A stretch of 31,984 nucleotides of DNA, taken from positions 1 to 31,984 of the forward strand of contig CACZRK010000273.1 of assembly GCA_902783515.1 (NCBI GenBank), read 5' to 3'. Below, one piece after another: positions 8,945-17,137 of this stretch; the stretch's first letter is position 1, and every line of letters starts with the position of its first letter. The DNA is from an uncultured Coriobacteriaceae bacterium. GTDB lineage: Bacteria; Actinomycetota; Coriobacteriia; Coriobacteriales; UMGS124. The translations under genes and the position numbers were made by a program. The notes under the pieces are model-generated. The model was not told the DNA's origin and made no database searches. It worked only from the letters and a program-made list of their open reading frames with translations.

Positions 8945-10165
8945 ATGGACAATCGCACGAACGAACGGGACGCGCAGCAGTCCCAGCCCACGGACGCCGA
9001 GCAGTTCCTCGCGAAGATGCTGCACCAGTCCGAGGAGGTGTCCGGCGAGACGTTCAGGATCATCGGGAACCGCGTGTGCACCGAGGCCGAGGCCGAGGAG
9101 ATCGAGCGTGAGGAGCAGGCCCCCGCGGAGCGGCCGCTCACGCCGGAGGAGGACCAGCTCGTCCGCGAGCGCCAGGCGGTGCTCGCCGTCATCGACGACA
9201 TCCGCAGGGAGTCCTCGCGCGGGCACCTCGTGGACCTCGCGCGCTGGGAGCAGCAGGGATTCGCGCCGGCGCACATGACCTCGGACGAGTTCACGAGCTT
9301 CGCCATGGACAGCATCACCGCCGCGCAGGAGGGCAAGCCGTTCGACGGTTCGGGCATGCCGGTCCCAGCGACCGACGGCGAGGTCGCGCAGGACGAAGCA
9401 GACGTCGATGAGGCCGCCACGGCGCCTGACGGCGAGGTCACGCACGCTGCCGACGGCGAGCATGACTCAGGGGCGGAGGAGGCTGCGGCCGAGAAGGGCG
9501 CCCCCGTCACGGACGCAGCCAACGCGACCGGCGCTCCCCAGGCCGCGCGTGGGGAGGAGTCGCCCGACCAGGCGGACCAGACCGACCAAATCGACCAGCA
9601 GGACCAGACCGATCAGGCGGGCCAAGCGGGCGCGGGCCAAGCGGACCTGACCGGCGAGGCCACCCCGGCAGCCGGCGGCGCTGACGCCGGCGGCTCCGAC
9701 ACCGACGCCGGCGACGTGACGCAGCAGGCGCAGCAGCTTGCCGAGCCGAGCGTCCTGCAGGGCGTCCACGACAATCTGGACTGCAAGGACGTCTGCATAC
9801 TCGACGGCAGCACGACGACCTACCTGTACTCCGACCGCTACATGAGCGACAACTACGCCACGTGGTCGCTCGAGGCGCGCGAGGGCGACGACGTGATGAC
9901 GCTCGTCCGCAACGCGCGCGACGAGAGCCGTCTGTACCCGCGTCCGATGCTCGCGCGCTCGCTGTGCAACAAGCCGTTCGGCATGAGCTACGACCACGTC
10001 ACCGAGACGTTCAAGGCCGTCCAGGCGAGCGGCGACTATCCGGACATCCAGCAGTGCGAGGCGTCGAACGGCGACGTCTACTACTTCTCGACGACCTACA
10101 TGAGCAGGAGGCAGGCGCGGTCCCTCGCCGAGTACTACTCGGTCGAGCGCTTCATGAGCGTGTAG
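8945..10165 (+). CDS. Unknown acidic protein with conserved-looking C-terminal domain
   Basis: A 406-residue soluble protein that I do not recognise. The ATG at 8945 has GGAGG five bases upstream. Residues about 1-140 are charged and helical; about 145-275 are low complexity, rich in Ala, Asp, Glu, Gly and Gln, including a DQ/TDQ/IDQ-like run around 200-225. The last 130 residues form a compact domain (LDCKDVCILDGSTTTYLYSD through YYFSTTYMSRRQARSLAEYY) with few repeats and two cysteines in CKDVC. No signal peptide or membrane helix is visible. The next gene, a NifU-like protein, starts 88 bases downstream on the same strand, so the two are probably co-transcribed. The divergent LuxR-type gene suggests regulated expression. 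Confidence 0.75.
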   Translation: MDNRTNERDAQQSQPTDAEQFLAKMLHQSEEVSGETFRIIGNRVCTEAEAEEIEREEQAPAERPLTPEEDQLVRERQAVLAVIDDIRRESSRGHLVDLARWEQQGFAPAHMTSDEFTSFAMDSITAAQEGKPFDGSGMPVPATDGEVAQDEADVDEAATAPDGEVTHAADGEHDSGAEEAAAEKGAPVTDAANATGAPQAARGEESPDQADQTDQIDQQDQTDQAGQAGAGQADLTGEATPAAGGADAGGSDTDAGDVTQQAQQLAEPSVLQGVHDNLDCKDVCILDGSTTTYLYSDRYMSDNYATWSLEAREGDDVMTLVRNARDESRLYPRPMLARSLCNKPFGMSYDHVTETFKAVQASGDYPDIQQCEASNGDVYYFSTTYMSRRQARSLAEYYSVERFMSV

Positions 10166-10253
10166 CTCTCGCGCCCCGCCGCGGCGATGAACGCGCCGAC
10201 GGCGCACGCGCCAACGACCACCACCTACCACACCAAGGGACTGATGCGACGTG

Positions 10254-10913
10254 ATGAGGACGATCAAGGGCAAGAACGGCTACGAGGCCTACGAGGATGA
10301 CGACGGGGTGCGCAACCTCGCCGTCGAGCCCGCCACGCGCGTGGTCATCCGCACGGACGACGTCTACCAGACCGAGGTCGAGAAGGGCGTGGCGGGCTAC
10401 CCCCAGCGCGCCGTCGACATCGCGGCCGGCTACGACAACGCCGGCGCGCTCGAGAACCCCGACGGCATCGGCATGGCGGGACGCTCCAAGCGCGGCGAGA
10501 ACTACTGCCAGATCTACGTCGCGCTCGACCCCGCGACCGGGACGATCGCGCACGCCACGTTTCGCGCGCACGGGTCGCTGGGCATGATCGCCTCCGCGTC
10601 CCTTGCCGCCACGCTGCTCGTCGGCCTCACCCCGGCTCAGGCGCTCGCGCGCGTCACCGACCAGCGCCTGCGCGCGGAGCTCGGGGGACCCCTGCCCCGC
10701 GGGGGCGCCATGTGCCCGCTCGTCGCCGCCGAGGCGGTGCGCGCCGCCATGGGCGACGTGCTGTATCGGCAGGGCGCCGACCTCGCCGCGCTCGACGCGG
10801 CGTGCCCCTGCGACACGCTCTCCACGGGATGCCTCATGTGCGAGATCTGCTCGCTGCGCAAGACGCGCGTCGAGCTCGCGCTTCGGTCGCAGGCGACGCG
10901 TAGCGCCCGGTAG
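10254..10913 (+). CDS. NifU/IscU-like protein with lost ligand cysteines and a C-terminal cysteine-rich tail
   Basis: A 219-residue protein. Residues 57-172 match the NifU N-terminal/IscU scaffold fold (NAGALENPDGIG, CQIYVALDPATGTIAHATF, GSLGMIASASLAATLLVGLT, then MCPLVAAEAVRAAM). In canonical scaffolds three cysteines hold the nascent cluster. Here the first (usually CGD) aligns with RGE at 80-82, the second aligns with Ser108, and only the third, Cys154, remains; Cys85 is nearby. A tail has Cys184, 186, 193, 196 and 199, a plausible new metal or cluster site. An adjacent GTG at 10251 is an alternative start. It may deliver or hold iron-sulfur clusters for the redox enzymes next door; that is inference from context. 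Confidence 0.75.
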   Translation: MRTIKGKNGYEAYEDDDGVRNLAVEPATRVVIRTDDVYQTEVEKGVAGYPQRAVDIAAGYDNAGALENPDGIGMAGRSKRGENYCQIYVALDPATGTIAHATFRAHGSLGMIASASLAATLLVGLTPAQALARVTDQRLRAELGGPLPRGGAMCPLVAAEAVRAAMGDVLYRQGADLAALDAACPCDTLSTGCLMCEICSLRKTRVELALRSQATRSAR

Positions 10914-10950
10914 CACCCGGGGTAGCACGTCATAGCACGCGGTAGCACAC
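10901..10950. repeat. Five tandem TAGC-type repeats of about 10 bp across a stop codon
   Basis: TAGC recurs at 10901, 10911, 10923, 10933 and 10943 in units like TAGCACCCGG, so the period is 10, 12, 10 and 10 bases. The array covers the last codons of the NifU-like gene, and its TAG stop (10911-10913) is part of the second unit. Copy-number change here would alter the end of the protein only slightly. Confidence 0.6.
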
Positions 10951-11039
10951 GCGCGGCAGGCCTCATGCGGGTCTCGCCGCGCGTCTTCTCTCACGTCGCT
11001 TCATGTCGCGCGCGACCTCGCCGCACGCCCCGAACGCAC

Positions 11040-11081
11040 GCGCGCCCGCACCCCTCGCCATGACGAGGAATGCGGGCGCGC
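11040..11081. terminator. Two-tier hairpin between convergent genes
   Basis: An outer 11-bp stem (GCGCGCCCGCA with TGCGGGCGCGC) encloses an inner 5-bp stem (CCTCG with CGAGG). It lies between the convergent NifU-like and AOR genes. No long T run follows on either strand, so termination efficiency is uncertain. Confidence 0.5.
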
Positions 11082-11144
11082 GCCCTTGCCGTCCTGCTGC
11101 TGACGGCCGTCCGTCAGCGCGCGTGCGTCACGCGCGCGTCACTC

Positions 11145-13466
11145 CTAGTGCGAGTCCTTGGAGCTCGAGGCGGCGGCGTCCTTCTTGTCGCTCGCCGCAG
11201 AGGCGTCCCTCTTGTCGCTCGAGGCGGCCTTGCCGTCAGACGCGCTCGAGGAGGCGTCGTCCTTGCTGTCGTCCAGCTTGGTCACCGTGACGTCAAGCAG
11301 GTCAAAGTCATCGTCGTCCGGGTCGGGCAGCAGGCCGAGGCTGTCCAGCTCGTCGGCGACGTCGGACAGGCCGTAGTCCTCCAGGCACGCGCGGGTCGGG
11401 CAGCCGTACTTCTTGTTCCAGCCGAACTGCTCGTAGACCATCGTCAGCGCGTTCGTGAAGTCGTTCCTGTCCATCTTGATCGTGCCCTCGTTGAACGCGG
11501 GGATGTCAGGATCGGTGTTGAACGCCCACTCGGTGTACTTGTCGTGCTCGTTGCGCAGGTCATAGGTGCCCATGCCGCGCACGGTGTTGGCGCGCTGCAG
11601 CGTCATGATCGCGGCGCCGGCCTTGTACAGCTGGTCGGTCGTGACGGACTCGCCGGTGACCGCGTTGTAGAACTTGGCCTCCAGGTCCAGGTCGCCGCGG
11701 TAGTTGCGCTGCTTGGTGGGCGACATCGTCATCGGCCACACCCAGTTGCAGATGACCAGCGAGTCGTGCAGGACGTCGGTCACGATGCTCCACCAGCAGA
11801 ACTTCGCCTTGTACTCGTTCATCGGCGAGTAGTTCTTGTTCGGGTCGATGGCGTACTCGCCCTTCTCGGCGTTCTCGCCCCAGACCTCGGCCGCGATCTG
11901 GCGCTTCAGGTCAAAGGGCAGGCCGCAGCCCTGGAAGTTGACCGCGGAGTGGATCATGTCGTCGCGGTTGAACATCATGTTGTACACGGCGCCGACCTGG
12001 CCGAAGCACTCGTGCGCGTGGTGCACGGGCCAGCCGCGGTAGTTGATCAGCTGCGAGCGCGTGTCGTCAAACCACTCCTCGTCGTCCCAGCGCTCGCACC
12101 ACACGAGCGGGCCGTGGGCGATGTAGGAGAGCTCGGAGTCGTTCTTGGCGATGTCGCGCAGGATCGGCACGATGCAGGTCGGGTCGAGCGAGCCGGCCTT
12201 GAAGCCGTCCCAGTTGTACTTGGCGTACTCCTCGGGCGGCAGCACGCGCTCAAAGACGCCGTCCTTGATGCAGTGCGCGAGGTCGCGGTAGAGCTGCGCG
12301 TAGTTGCACCACAGGCCGAGGTCATCGACGACGTTGCCGATCGTCAGGTTCCAGACGATCATGTCCTCGTTGTCCATGTCGCCGCCGTCGCCGACCTTGA
12401 GGCCCAGGATCCCCTTCATGTAGAGGAACGGGAAGTCGGGCACGCAGGTGTTGCCGGCGATCTCGTAGCCCGTGCTGTCCTTCAGCGCGGGGATGCGCAG
12501 GTCGGAGTAGCAGTGGATCGGGCAGCTGAAGCAGCCGTCCATCTTGATCGTGTACTTCGCCGCCTCGCGGCCGTTGTCCTTCTTGGCCTTCATGCAGCGG
12601 TAGCCGACGGTGTTCAGCTCGTACGGCTTCGGCTCGCCGGTGTCGATGGCGCCGCCCTCGGCGTCACCCCACTCCAGGCCCTTCTCGGCCGTCCAGCGCG
12701 AGCCCTCGTCGTAGTACTCCGCCCACTCCTGCTGGGTGCACGGCACGACGTGGTTGTTGTTGGAGCCGATGATCTCGGACAGCATGTAGTCGGAGAGCTC
12801 CCCGACCTTCTTGGGGTCCTTCACGTAGACGCTGCCGTTGCCCTCGGCGACGATGGCCTTCAGCTTCTTGGACCCCATGACGGCGCCCAGGCCGCCGCCG
12901 GCGGAGTGGTTGCGGGAGTTGATCATGCACGCGTACGGCAGCAGGTTCTCGCCGGCGGGCCCGATCGTGCCGACGCAGGCCTCGTTGGAGGTGAGCTGCG
13001 TCAGGATCTCGGTCGACTCGCGGGTGCCGCAGCCCCACGCGGCGGTGGCGTCCTCGATGGTGATCTTGTCGTCCTTGACGTGGACGAAGACCGGCGTGTC
13101 AGAGGCGCCCTCCACGATGATGGCGTCCCAGCCGGCGAACTTGATGCGCGGGCCGAGCATGCCGCCCGTGTGGGCGTCGATGACCAGGTGGTCCTTCGTG
13201 AAGGTGGAAAGCGTGCAGATCGTCATGCGGCCACCCAGCGGCACGCCGGACGCCGTGAGCGGGCCGACGGCGTAGACGATCTTGTTCTCAGGCGAAAACG
13301 GGTCGGTGCCGGCCGGAACCTCGTCATACATGATCTTGTTGGCAAGGCCCATGCCGCCGACGAGAAACTTGTACGGCTCAGTCGACTCCACGGAGACGGT
13401 CCCCGTCGTGAGGTTGACACGGGCGATCTTGCCCGCCCAGCCATACGAAACGTTGTCTTGTGCCAT
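11145..13466 (-). CDS. Aldehyde:ferredoxin oxidoreductase-family (AOR) enzyme with low-complexity tail
   Basis: A 773-residue tungsten- or molybdenum-pterin oxidoreductase of the AOR family, which normally oxidises aldehydes (or acts in reverse) using a pterin-bound metal and one 4Fe-4S cluster. The cluster ligands are seen as GCFSCPIHC (Cys312, 315, 319) and the distant Cys514 in FQGCGLPF. The N-terminal strand (GWAGKIARVNLTTG, then GGMGLANKIMYDE) is typical, as is SGVPLGGRMTIC. No signal peptide is present, so it is cytoplasmic. The last 40 or so residues are a Ser/Asp/Lys/Ala-rich tail not expected in the family. The start at 13466 has AAGGA close upstream; an in-frame upstream ATG adds an unlikely leader. 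It is divergent from a four-cluster ferredoxin gene, as in the E. coli ydhYV group, and that ferredoxin is the likely electron partner. Confidence 0.9.
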   Translation of the reverse strand: MAQDNVSYGWAGKIARVNLTTGTVSVESTEPYKFLVGGMGLANKIMYDEVPAGTDPFSPENKIVYAVGPLTASGVPLGGRMTICTLSTFTKDHLVIDAHTGGMLGPRIKFAGWDAIIVEGASDTPVFVHVKDDKITIEDATAAWGCGTRESTEILTQLTSNEACVGTIGPAGENLLPYACMINSRNHSAGGGLGAVMGSKKLKAIVAEGNGSVYVKDPKKVGELSDYMLSEIIGSNNNHVVPCTQQEWAEYYDEGSRWTAEKGLEWGDAEGGAIDTGEPKPYELNTVGYRCMKAKKDNGREAAKYTIKMDGCFSCPIHCYSDLRIPALKDSTGYEIAGNTCVPDFPFLYMKGILGLKVGDGGDMDNEDMIVWNLTIGNVVDDLGLWCNYAQLYRDLAHCIKDGVFERVLPPEEYAKYNWDGFKAGSLDPTCIVPILRDIAKNDSELSYIAHGPLVWCERWDDEEWFDDTRSQLINYRGWPVHHAHECFGQVGAVYNMMFNRDDMIHSAVNFQGCGLPFDLKRQIAAEVWGENAEKGEYAIDPNKNYSPMNEYKAKFCWWSIVTDVLHDSLVICNWVWPMTMSPTKQRNYRGDLDLEAKFYNAVTGESVTTDQLYKAGAAIMTLQRANTVRGMGTYDLRNEHDKYTEWAFNTDPDIPAFNEGTIKMDRNDFTNALTMVYEQFGWNKKYGCPTRACLEDYGLSDVADELDSLGLLPDPDDDDFDLLDVTVTKLDDSKDDASSSASDGKAASSDKRDASAASDKKDAAASSSKDSH

Positions 13467-14074
13467 TTGTTCCTTACCTCTCCCAAGCCTCGCGTGTTCT
13501 CGCGCCGCCCGGCCCGAGCTCATGTGAGCGGCTCGCGCGGGCGCACGACGACATGCGTCGGTTCCGTTGTACAGGCGCGTGGTGGGGGGCGTCAGACCTC
13601 GTCAACGGGACGCTCGCGCCCCGCCGCCAAGGCATGACGTGCGCGCACGGGGACTGGGCAGGCCCGGTGCTCGACTCGTCATGCGCAGGATACGCGAGCG
13701 CTCCGCAGGGGCATCCCCTCTTCCAGGTACCCCCTGCCCCAGGCGGCCGAAATGGGCGGGGTCACCTGTAAGAGGGGCAGGGGCGCGACGCCGGGCACAT
13801 AGGATGCGAGTCGTGCGCCAGGCGACGTGGCCGGGGCACGCGGGCGTCGCGTCCGCGCAGGGGGCGTCAGCGGTCCGGAGGGGCCGCCGCGCCGACATGC
13901 GGACGCGCGTCCGTGGGCTGCGTCAGCAAGGGGGAGGCGGCACACCGACTCGCACTCGTCGCGAGAAGCGGGACGTCACGCCACGCGGCAAGCGCCGCGG
14001 ACGACGACGGCGGTGACGCGAGGCGTCCCGCGGACGTCCCACTCAGCAGAACATGGGGAGAGAGAGGATTTCGG
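13467..14074. other. Divergent control region of the redox island
   Basis: These 608 bases separate the AOR start from the ferredoxin start and must hold promoters for both, yet I see no clear consensus promoter. The main structure is the alternative-pairing element at 13715-13783. No credible gene is seen; open frames here are shadows caused by high GC. Confidence 0.6.
13715..13783. promoter_or_regulatory. Long imperfect inverted repeat with two mutually exclusive pairings
   Basis: Pairing A: CCCCTCTT (13715-13722) with AAGAGGGG (13770-13777), then AGGT with ACCT after a 2x2 internal loop, then CCCC with GGGG, closing near GCCC/GGGC around a short GC-rich loop. Pairing B: CCCCTGCCCC (13731-13740) with GGGGCAGGGG (13774-13783), a perfect 10-bp match. 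The two share GGGG at 13774-13777 and the 13731-13740 strand, so they cannot coexist. It lies about 290 bases upstream of the ferredoxin start and 250 upstream of the AOR start. It could be a regulator binding region or a switching leader RNA; I cannot identify a known riboswitch class. Confidence 0.5.
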
Positions 14075-14911
14075 ATGACCGACAAGGAGAAGGAACCGCT
14101 ACCCGGTGCTCCTAAGACGGCTCCGCGTGACACGGGGACGACTGCCCCCCAGAGCGCTCCTGACAAGCAGGCGGCCGACGGCGCGAACGCCGCGAAGACG
14201 CCCAAGACCTTCACCCGCCGCGCGGTGGTCGGCGGCGCGATCGGCGCGGGCATCATCGGCCTCGTCGCGGGCGGCGTGCTGGCCAAGTGGGGCGTCGTCG
14301 AGGACTCGGTGGCCAACGGCCGCATCGAGCTCGGCGTCACGCCCACGAAGCTCATCGTCACCGACCGCGCGCGCTGCTCCGGCTGCCAGCGCTGCGAGCT
14401 CTCGTGCACGCTGCGCAACGACGGCCGCGCCAGCCACGCCTCCGCCCGCGTGCAGGTCTGGCGCAACTACAACTTCGGCCACGGCCTGGGCAGCGGCGAC
14501 GGCTGCTTCGGCAACTGCGAGTTCACGGTCGAGCACTGCAAGCAGTGCAAGGACTCCTGGTGCGTCAACATCTGCCCGGTGCACGCCATCAACGCCGACC
14601 CCAAGACCGGCGCGCGCGTGATCGACCCGAACAAGTGCATCGGCTGCGGGATGTGCCATGAGGCGTGCCCGTGGAACATGCCGCGCCTTGACCCGGTGAC
14701 CGGCGTCTCCAGCAAGTGCATCGCCTGCGGCCGCTGCGCGCAGCAGTGCCCGAACGGCGCGATCAAGTTCGTGGACTGGAAGGACATCGCGCAGGAGGCC
14801 ATCGACAGAGGCCTCGTGTCCACGACCGGCCTGTTCACCGCCGAGGAGCTCCAGAAGGGCTCCGACGACCTCGCCTCGAAGGTCGACTACTCCACCAAGA
14901 AGGACAAGTAG
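14075..14911 (+). CDS. Membrane-targeted ferredoxin with four 4Fe-4S motifs (DmsB/YdhY-like)
   Basis: A 278-residue electron-transfer subunit. Four cysteine motifs are seen: Cys101/104/107/111, 155/158/163/167, 188/191/194/198 and 215/218/221/225, each spaced for a 4Fe-4S cluster. Extra cysteines 144 and 148 lie between. The N-terminus is 42 hydrophilic residues followed by TFTRRAVVGGAIG and a hydrophobic helix (about 50-70), a Tat-like signal or anchor with an unusually long n-region. The ATG at 14075 follows a GAGAGAGAGG site. It heads the plus-strand redox operon 60 bases before the molybdoenzyme gene, and is divergent from AOR. It may carry electrons between the AOR or the molybdoenzyme and the membrane; which side of the membrane it occupies depends on whether the Tat-like signal works. 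Confidence 0.85.
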   Translation: MTDKEKEPLPGAPKTAPRDTGTTAPQSAPDKQAADGANAAKTPKTFTRRAVVGGAIGAGIIGLVAGGVLAKWGVVEDSVANGRIELGVTPTKLIVTDRARCSGCQRCELSCTLRNDGRASHASARVQVWRNYNFGHGLGSGDGCFGNCEFTVEHCKQCKDSWCVNICPVHAINADPKTGARVIDPNKCIGCGMCHEACPWNMPRLDPVTGVSSKCIACGRCAQQCPNGAIKFVDWKDIAQEAIDRGLVSTTGLFTAEELQKGSDDLASKVDYSTKKDK

Positions 14912-14971
14912 CGAACGAGGGGCACGCAAGGTGGCCGACGCATGACGTCGACCGTTACTGAGAGGAACACG

Positions 14972-17137
14972 ATGTCAGAAAACGCTATCACACGGCGGGG
15001 ATTTCTGGCAGGTGGCACAGGGGTCGCCGCGGTCGCCGTGGCAGGCGGGCTAGGACTCACGGGTTGCTCCGAACCGTACACGGTGAGCGACCACAAGGAC
15101 GAAGAGCCCACGTATCGCCAGGGCAGCGGCGTCTGCGCGGCATGTCCGCGCCTGTGCGCCTACACCGCCTACATCAGGAACAACAACCGGGTGACGAAGC
15201 TGATCGCCAGTGCGGGTCACCCCTCCACGATGGGCAAGCTCTGCGCCCGCGGCTATGCGTTCAGCCGCAGCGCCTACGCGCCTGACCGCCTGACCGAGCC
15301 GCTGCGCGCGAAGTCCGACGGCACCTTTGAGCAGATCGACTGGGCCACCGCCTTCAACGAGATCGGCGCCAAGCTCGCCGGCGTTGACGCCGACGGCGTG
15401 CTGGTCGTCCACGGCAGCGAGCCGACGCAGGCCTTCTACGCCACGCGTCTCGCCAACGCCCTGGGCAGCGGTGCCAGCTACGGCATCGAGACGGACTACG
15501 AGCCCTCCCGCCTGGGCGGCTACGCGCAGGTGCTGGGCGAGGGCATCACCGGCTGGGACGTGGACGTGCGCAACTGCCGGGCGCTGCTCGTGCTGGGCAC
15601 GCCTGCCCGCGGCTTCAGCCCCGCGCAGCTCAAGCGCCTCACCGCCGCGAAGGAGGCCGGCTGCCAGATCGTCTACGCTGGGCCCGTGCGCGACGGCGTC
15701 GGCTCCCACGCCGACTGGTGGCTGCCCGTGGTGCCCGGTCACGAGCTCGCGCTGCTGCTCGCGATCGCGAACCGCCTGATCGACGGCAAGGCGTACGACG
15801 AGGGCTTCGTCCGCGACCACGCGGAGGGCTTCGACGACTTCAAGAAGGCCATGGAGCCCTACACCCCGGCGTGGGCCGAGGCGACCTGCGGGATCCCCGC
15901 GACGGACATCGCCCACCTCGCCCAGGTGCTCGCCGACGCCCGTCCCGCCTGCGCCATCGCGTCGCAGGGCGGCTTCGGCCAGGGCATGGCGGCCTCCGGC
16001 GAGACCGCGCGCATGGTCGCCGCGGTCAACACGCTGCTCGGCTGCTGGAACCAGAAGGGCGGCGCCCAGCTGTGGCGCGCCGCGAAGCCCGCGGACCTCG
16101 GCGACCTCGCGGTCGACGCGCCGCAGACGAAGGCCCCCGACGCGGCGCCGCTCGCGCCCGCCGGTCTCGGCGGCGTGACCGCGCTGCTCACCGATGACAA
16201 GGCGCGCGACGTGCTGGTCTTCGGCTGCGACCCCGCGATCGACGGGCGCGGCCTCGGCAAGATGCGCGCCGCCTTCAAGAAGGCCGGCCTGGTCGTGGCC
16301 GTCGACTGGCGCATGAGCGAGACCGCGAGCATGGCCGACTACGTGCTCCCCTGCTGCGCACAGCTCGAGTACGACGGCATGCCCGCCTTCACGGACGGCA
16401 CGGCGCCGGCGGTCAGCATCAGCAGCAAGATGATCGACCCCGTCGCGCCCGACGCGAAGCCCGTCGACGAGATCTGCGCCGGCATCGCCGCCGCGGCTGG
16501 CGTCACGGGCGCGTTCGACCACACCCTGGCCGACTTCGCCACGGCCGAGCTGGACGGCTGGGACACCTCGCTTGACAACCTGCGCTCCGTCGCCACGGTC
16601 AGCGCGGCGAACACCTCCGACGGCGGCTTCGGCACGCTGCCCGCGTTCGCGACGCCCTCCGGCAAGATCCAGCTCACGAGCAGCGCATGCGCCGACGCGG
16701 GCCTCTCCGCGGCCCCGCAGTGGGTCGGCACGGGCGACGTCGTGAACGGCGGCTCCTTCGCCGGCTACGTCGCCGCGCTCCCGTACCAGACCTGCGGCGC
16801 GGACGCCGCGACGCCCGGCCTCGCGCGGATCGGCGACACCTACCTCGCCGGCCGCGTGGTGATCAGCGCCGCGACCGCCTCCGAGCTGGGGATGAGCGAC
16901 GGCGACGAGGTGACGATCTCCAGCGCCACGGAGTCGCAGCGGGTCGTGCTGGGCGTCAGCGACCACGTGATGCCCGGCGTCGCGGTCATCCCCGCAGGCT
17001 TCGACACCGTCACCGCCCAGAACGGCGGGGAGACGCGCGTCGTCGCCGCCCGGCTGGTCGGGGACGACATCGAGACGGGATACGGATCACCCGTCAACCG
17101 AGTCGTCAAGGTCTCGATCCAGAAAGCGGGTGCGTGA
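14972..17137 (+). CDS. Molybdopterin oxidoreductase, DMSO-reductase family catalytic subunit (PsrA/PhsA-like)
   Basis: A 721-residue catalytic subunit. TRRGFLAGG (Arg8-Arg9) and a hydrophobic stretch form a Tat signal, ending in LTGC (Cys32), a lipobox, so it may be a Tat-exported lipoprotein. Cys55, 58, 62 and 91 (CAACPRLC, then KLCARG) bind the proximal 4Fe-4S cluster. The remainder follows the bis-MGD fold (VVHGSEPTQ, DYVLPCCAQLEYDG, TPSGKIQL, and a C-terminal barrel). The position where PsrA/PhsA have the metal-ligand cysteine aligns by eye with Asp175-Tyr176, so the ligand may not be cysteine. The ATG at 14972 has AGAGG upstream and gives the signal peptide at the extreme N-terminus; the ATG at 14942 does not. 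The stop overlaps the next start by one base. The substrate is not predictable. Confidence 0.85.
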   Translation: MSENAITRRGFLAGGTGVAAVAVAGGLGLTGCSEPYTVSDHKDEEPTYRQGSGVCAACPRLCAYTAYIRNNNRVTKLIASAGHPSTMGKLCARGYAFSRSAYAPDRLTEPLRAKSDGTFEQIDWATAFNEIGAKLAGVDADGVLVVHGSEPTQAFYATRLANALGSGASYGIETDYEPSRLGGYAQVLGEGITGWDVDVRNCRALLVLGTPARGFSPAQLKRLTAAKEAGCQIVYAGPVRDGVGSHADWWLPVVPGHELALLLAIANRLIDGKAYDEGFVRDHAEGFDDFKKAMEPYTPAWAEATCGIPATDIAHLAQVLADARPACAIASQGGFGQGMAASGETARMVAAVNTLLGCWNQKGGAQLWRAAKPADLGDLAVDAPQTKAPDAAPLAPAGLGGVTALLTDDKARDVLVFGCDPAIDGRGLGKMRAAFKKAGLVVAVDWRMSETASMADYVLPCCAQLEYDGMPAFTDGTAPAVSISSKMIDPVAPDAKPVDEICAGIAAAAGVTGAFDHTLADFATAELDGWDTSLDNLRSVATVSAANTSDGGFGTLPAFATPSGKIQLTSSACADAGLSAAPQWVGTGDVVNGGSFAGYVAALPYQTCGADAATPGLARIGDTYLAGRVVISAATASELGMSDGDEVTISSATESQRVVLGVSDHVMPGVAVIPAGFDTVTAQNGGETRVVAARLVGDDIETGYGSPVNRVVKVSIQKAGA

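Noticed and set aside
11070..13637. An 855-codon plus-strand frame antisense to the AOR gene
   Set aside because: The AOR has clear motifs and the antisense product is a Val/Arg/Ala/Asp-biased shadow.
13715..13783. Assignment of the alternative hairpin to a named riboswitch class (cobalamin, TPP, SAM, Moco)
   Set aside because: None of the conserved core sequences I know could be matched, so only the pairing itself is reported.
15050..16966. A 638-codon minus-strand frame antisense to the molybdoenzyme gene
   Set aside because: Same reason: typical antisense product of GC-rich coding DNA with no family features.
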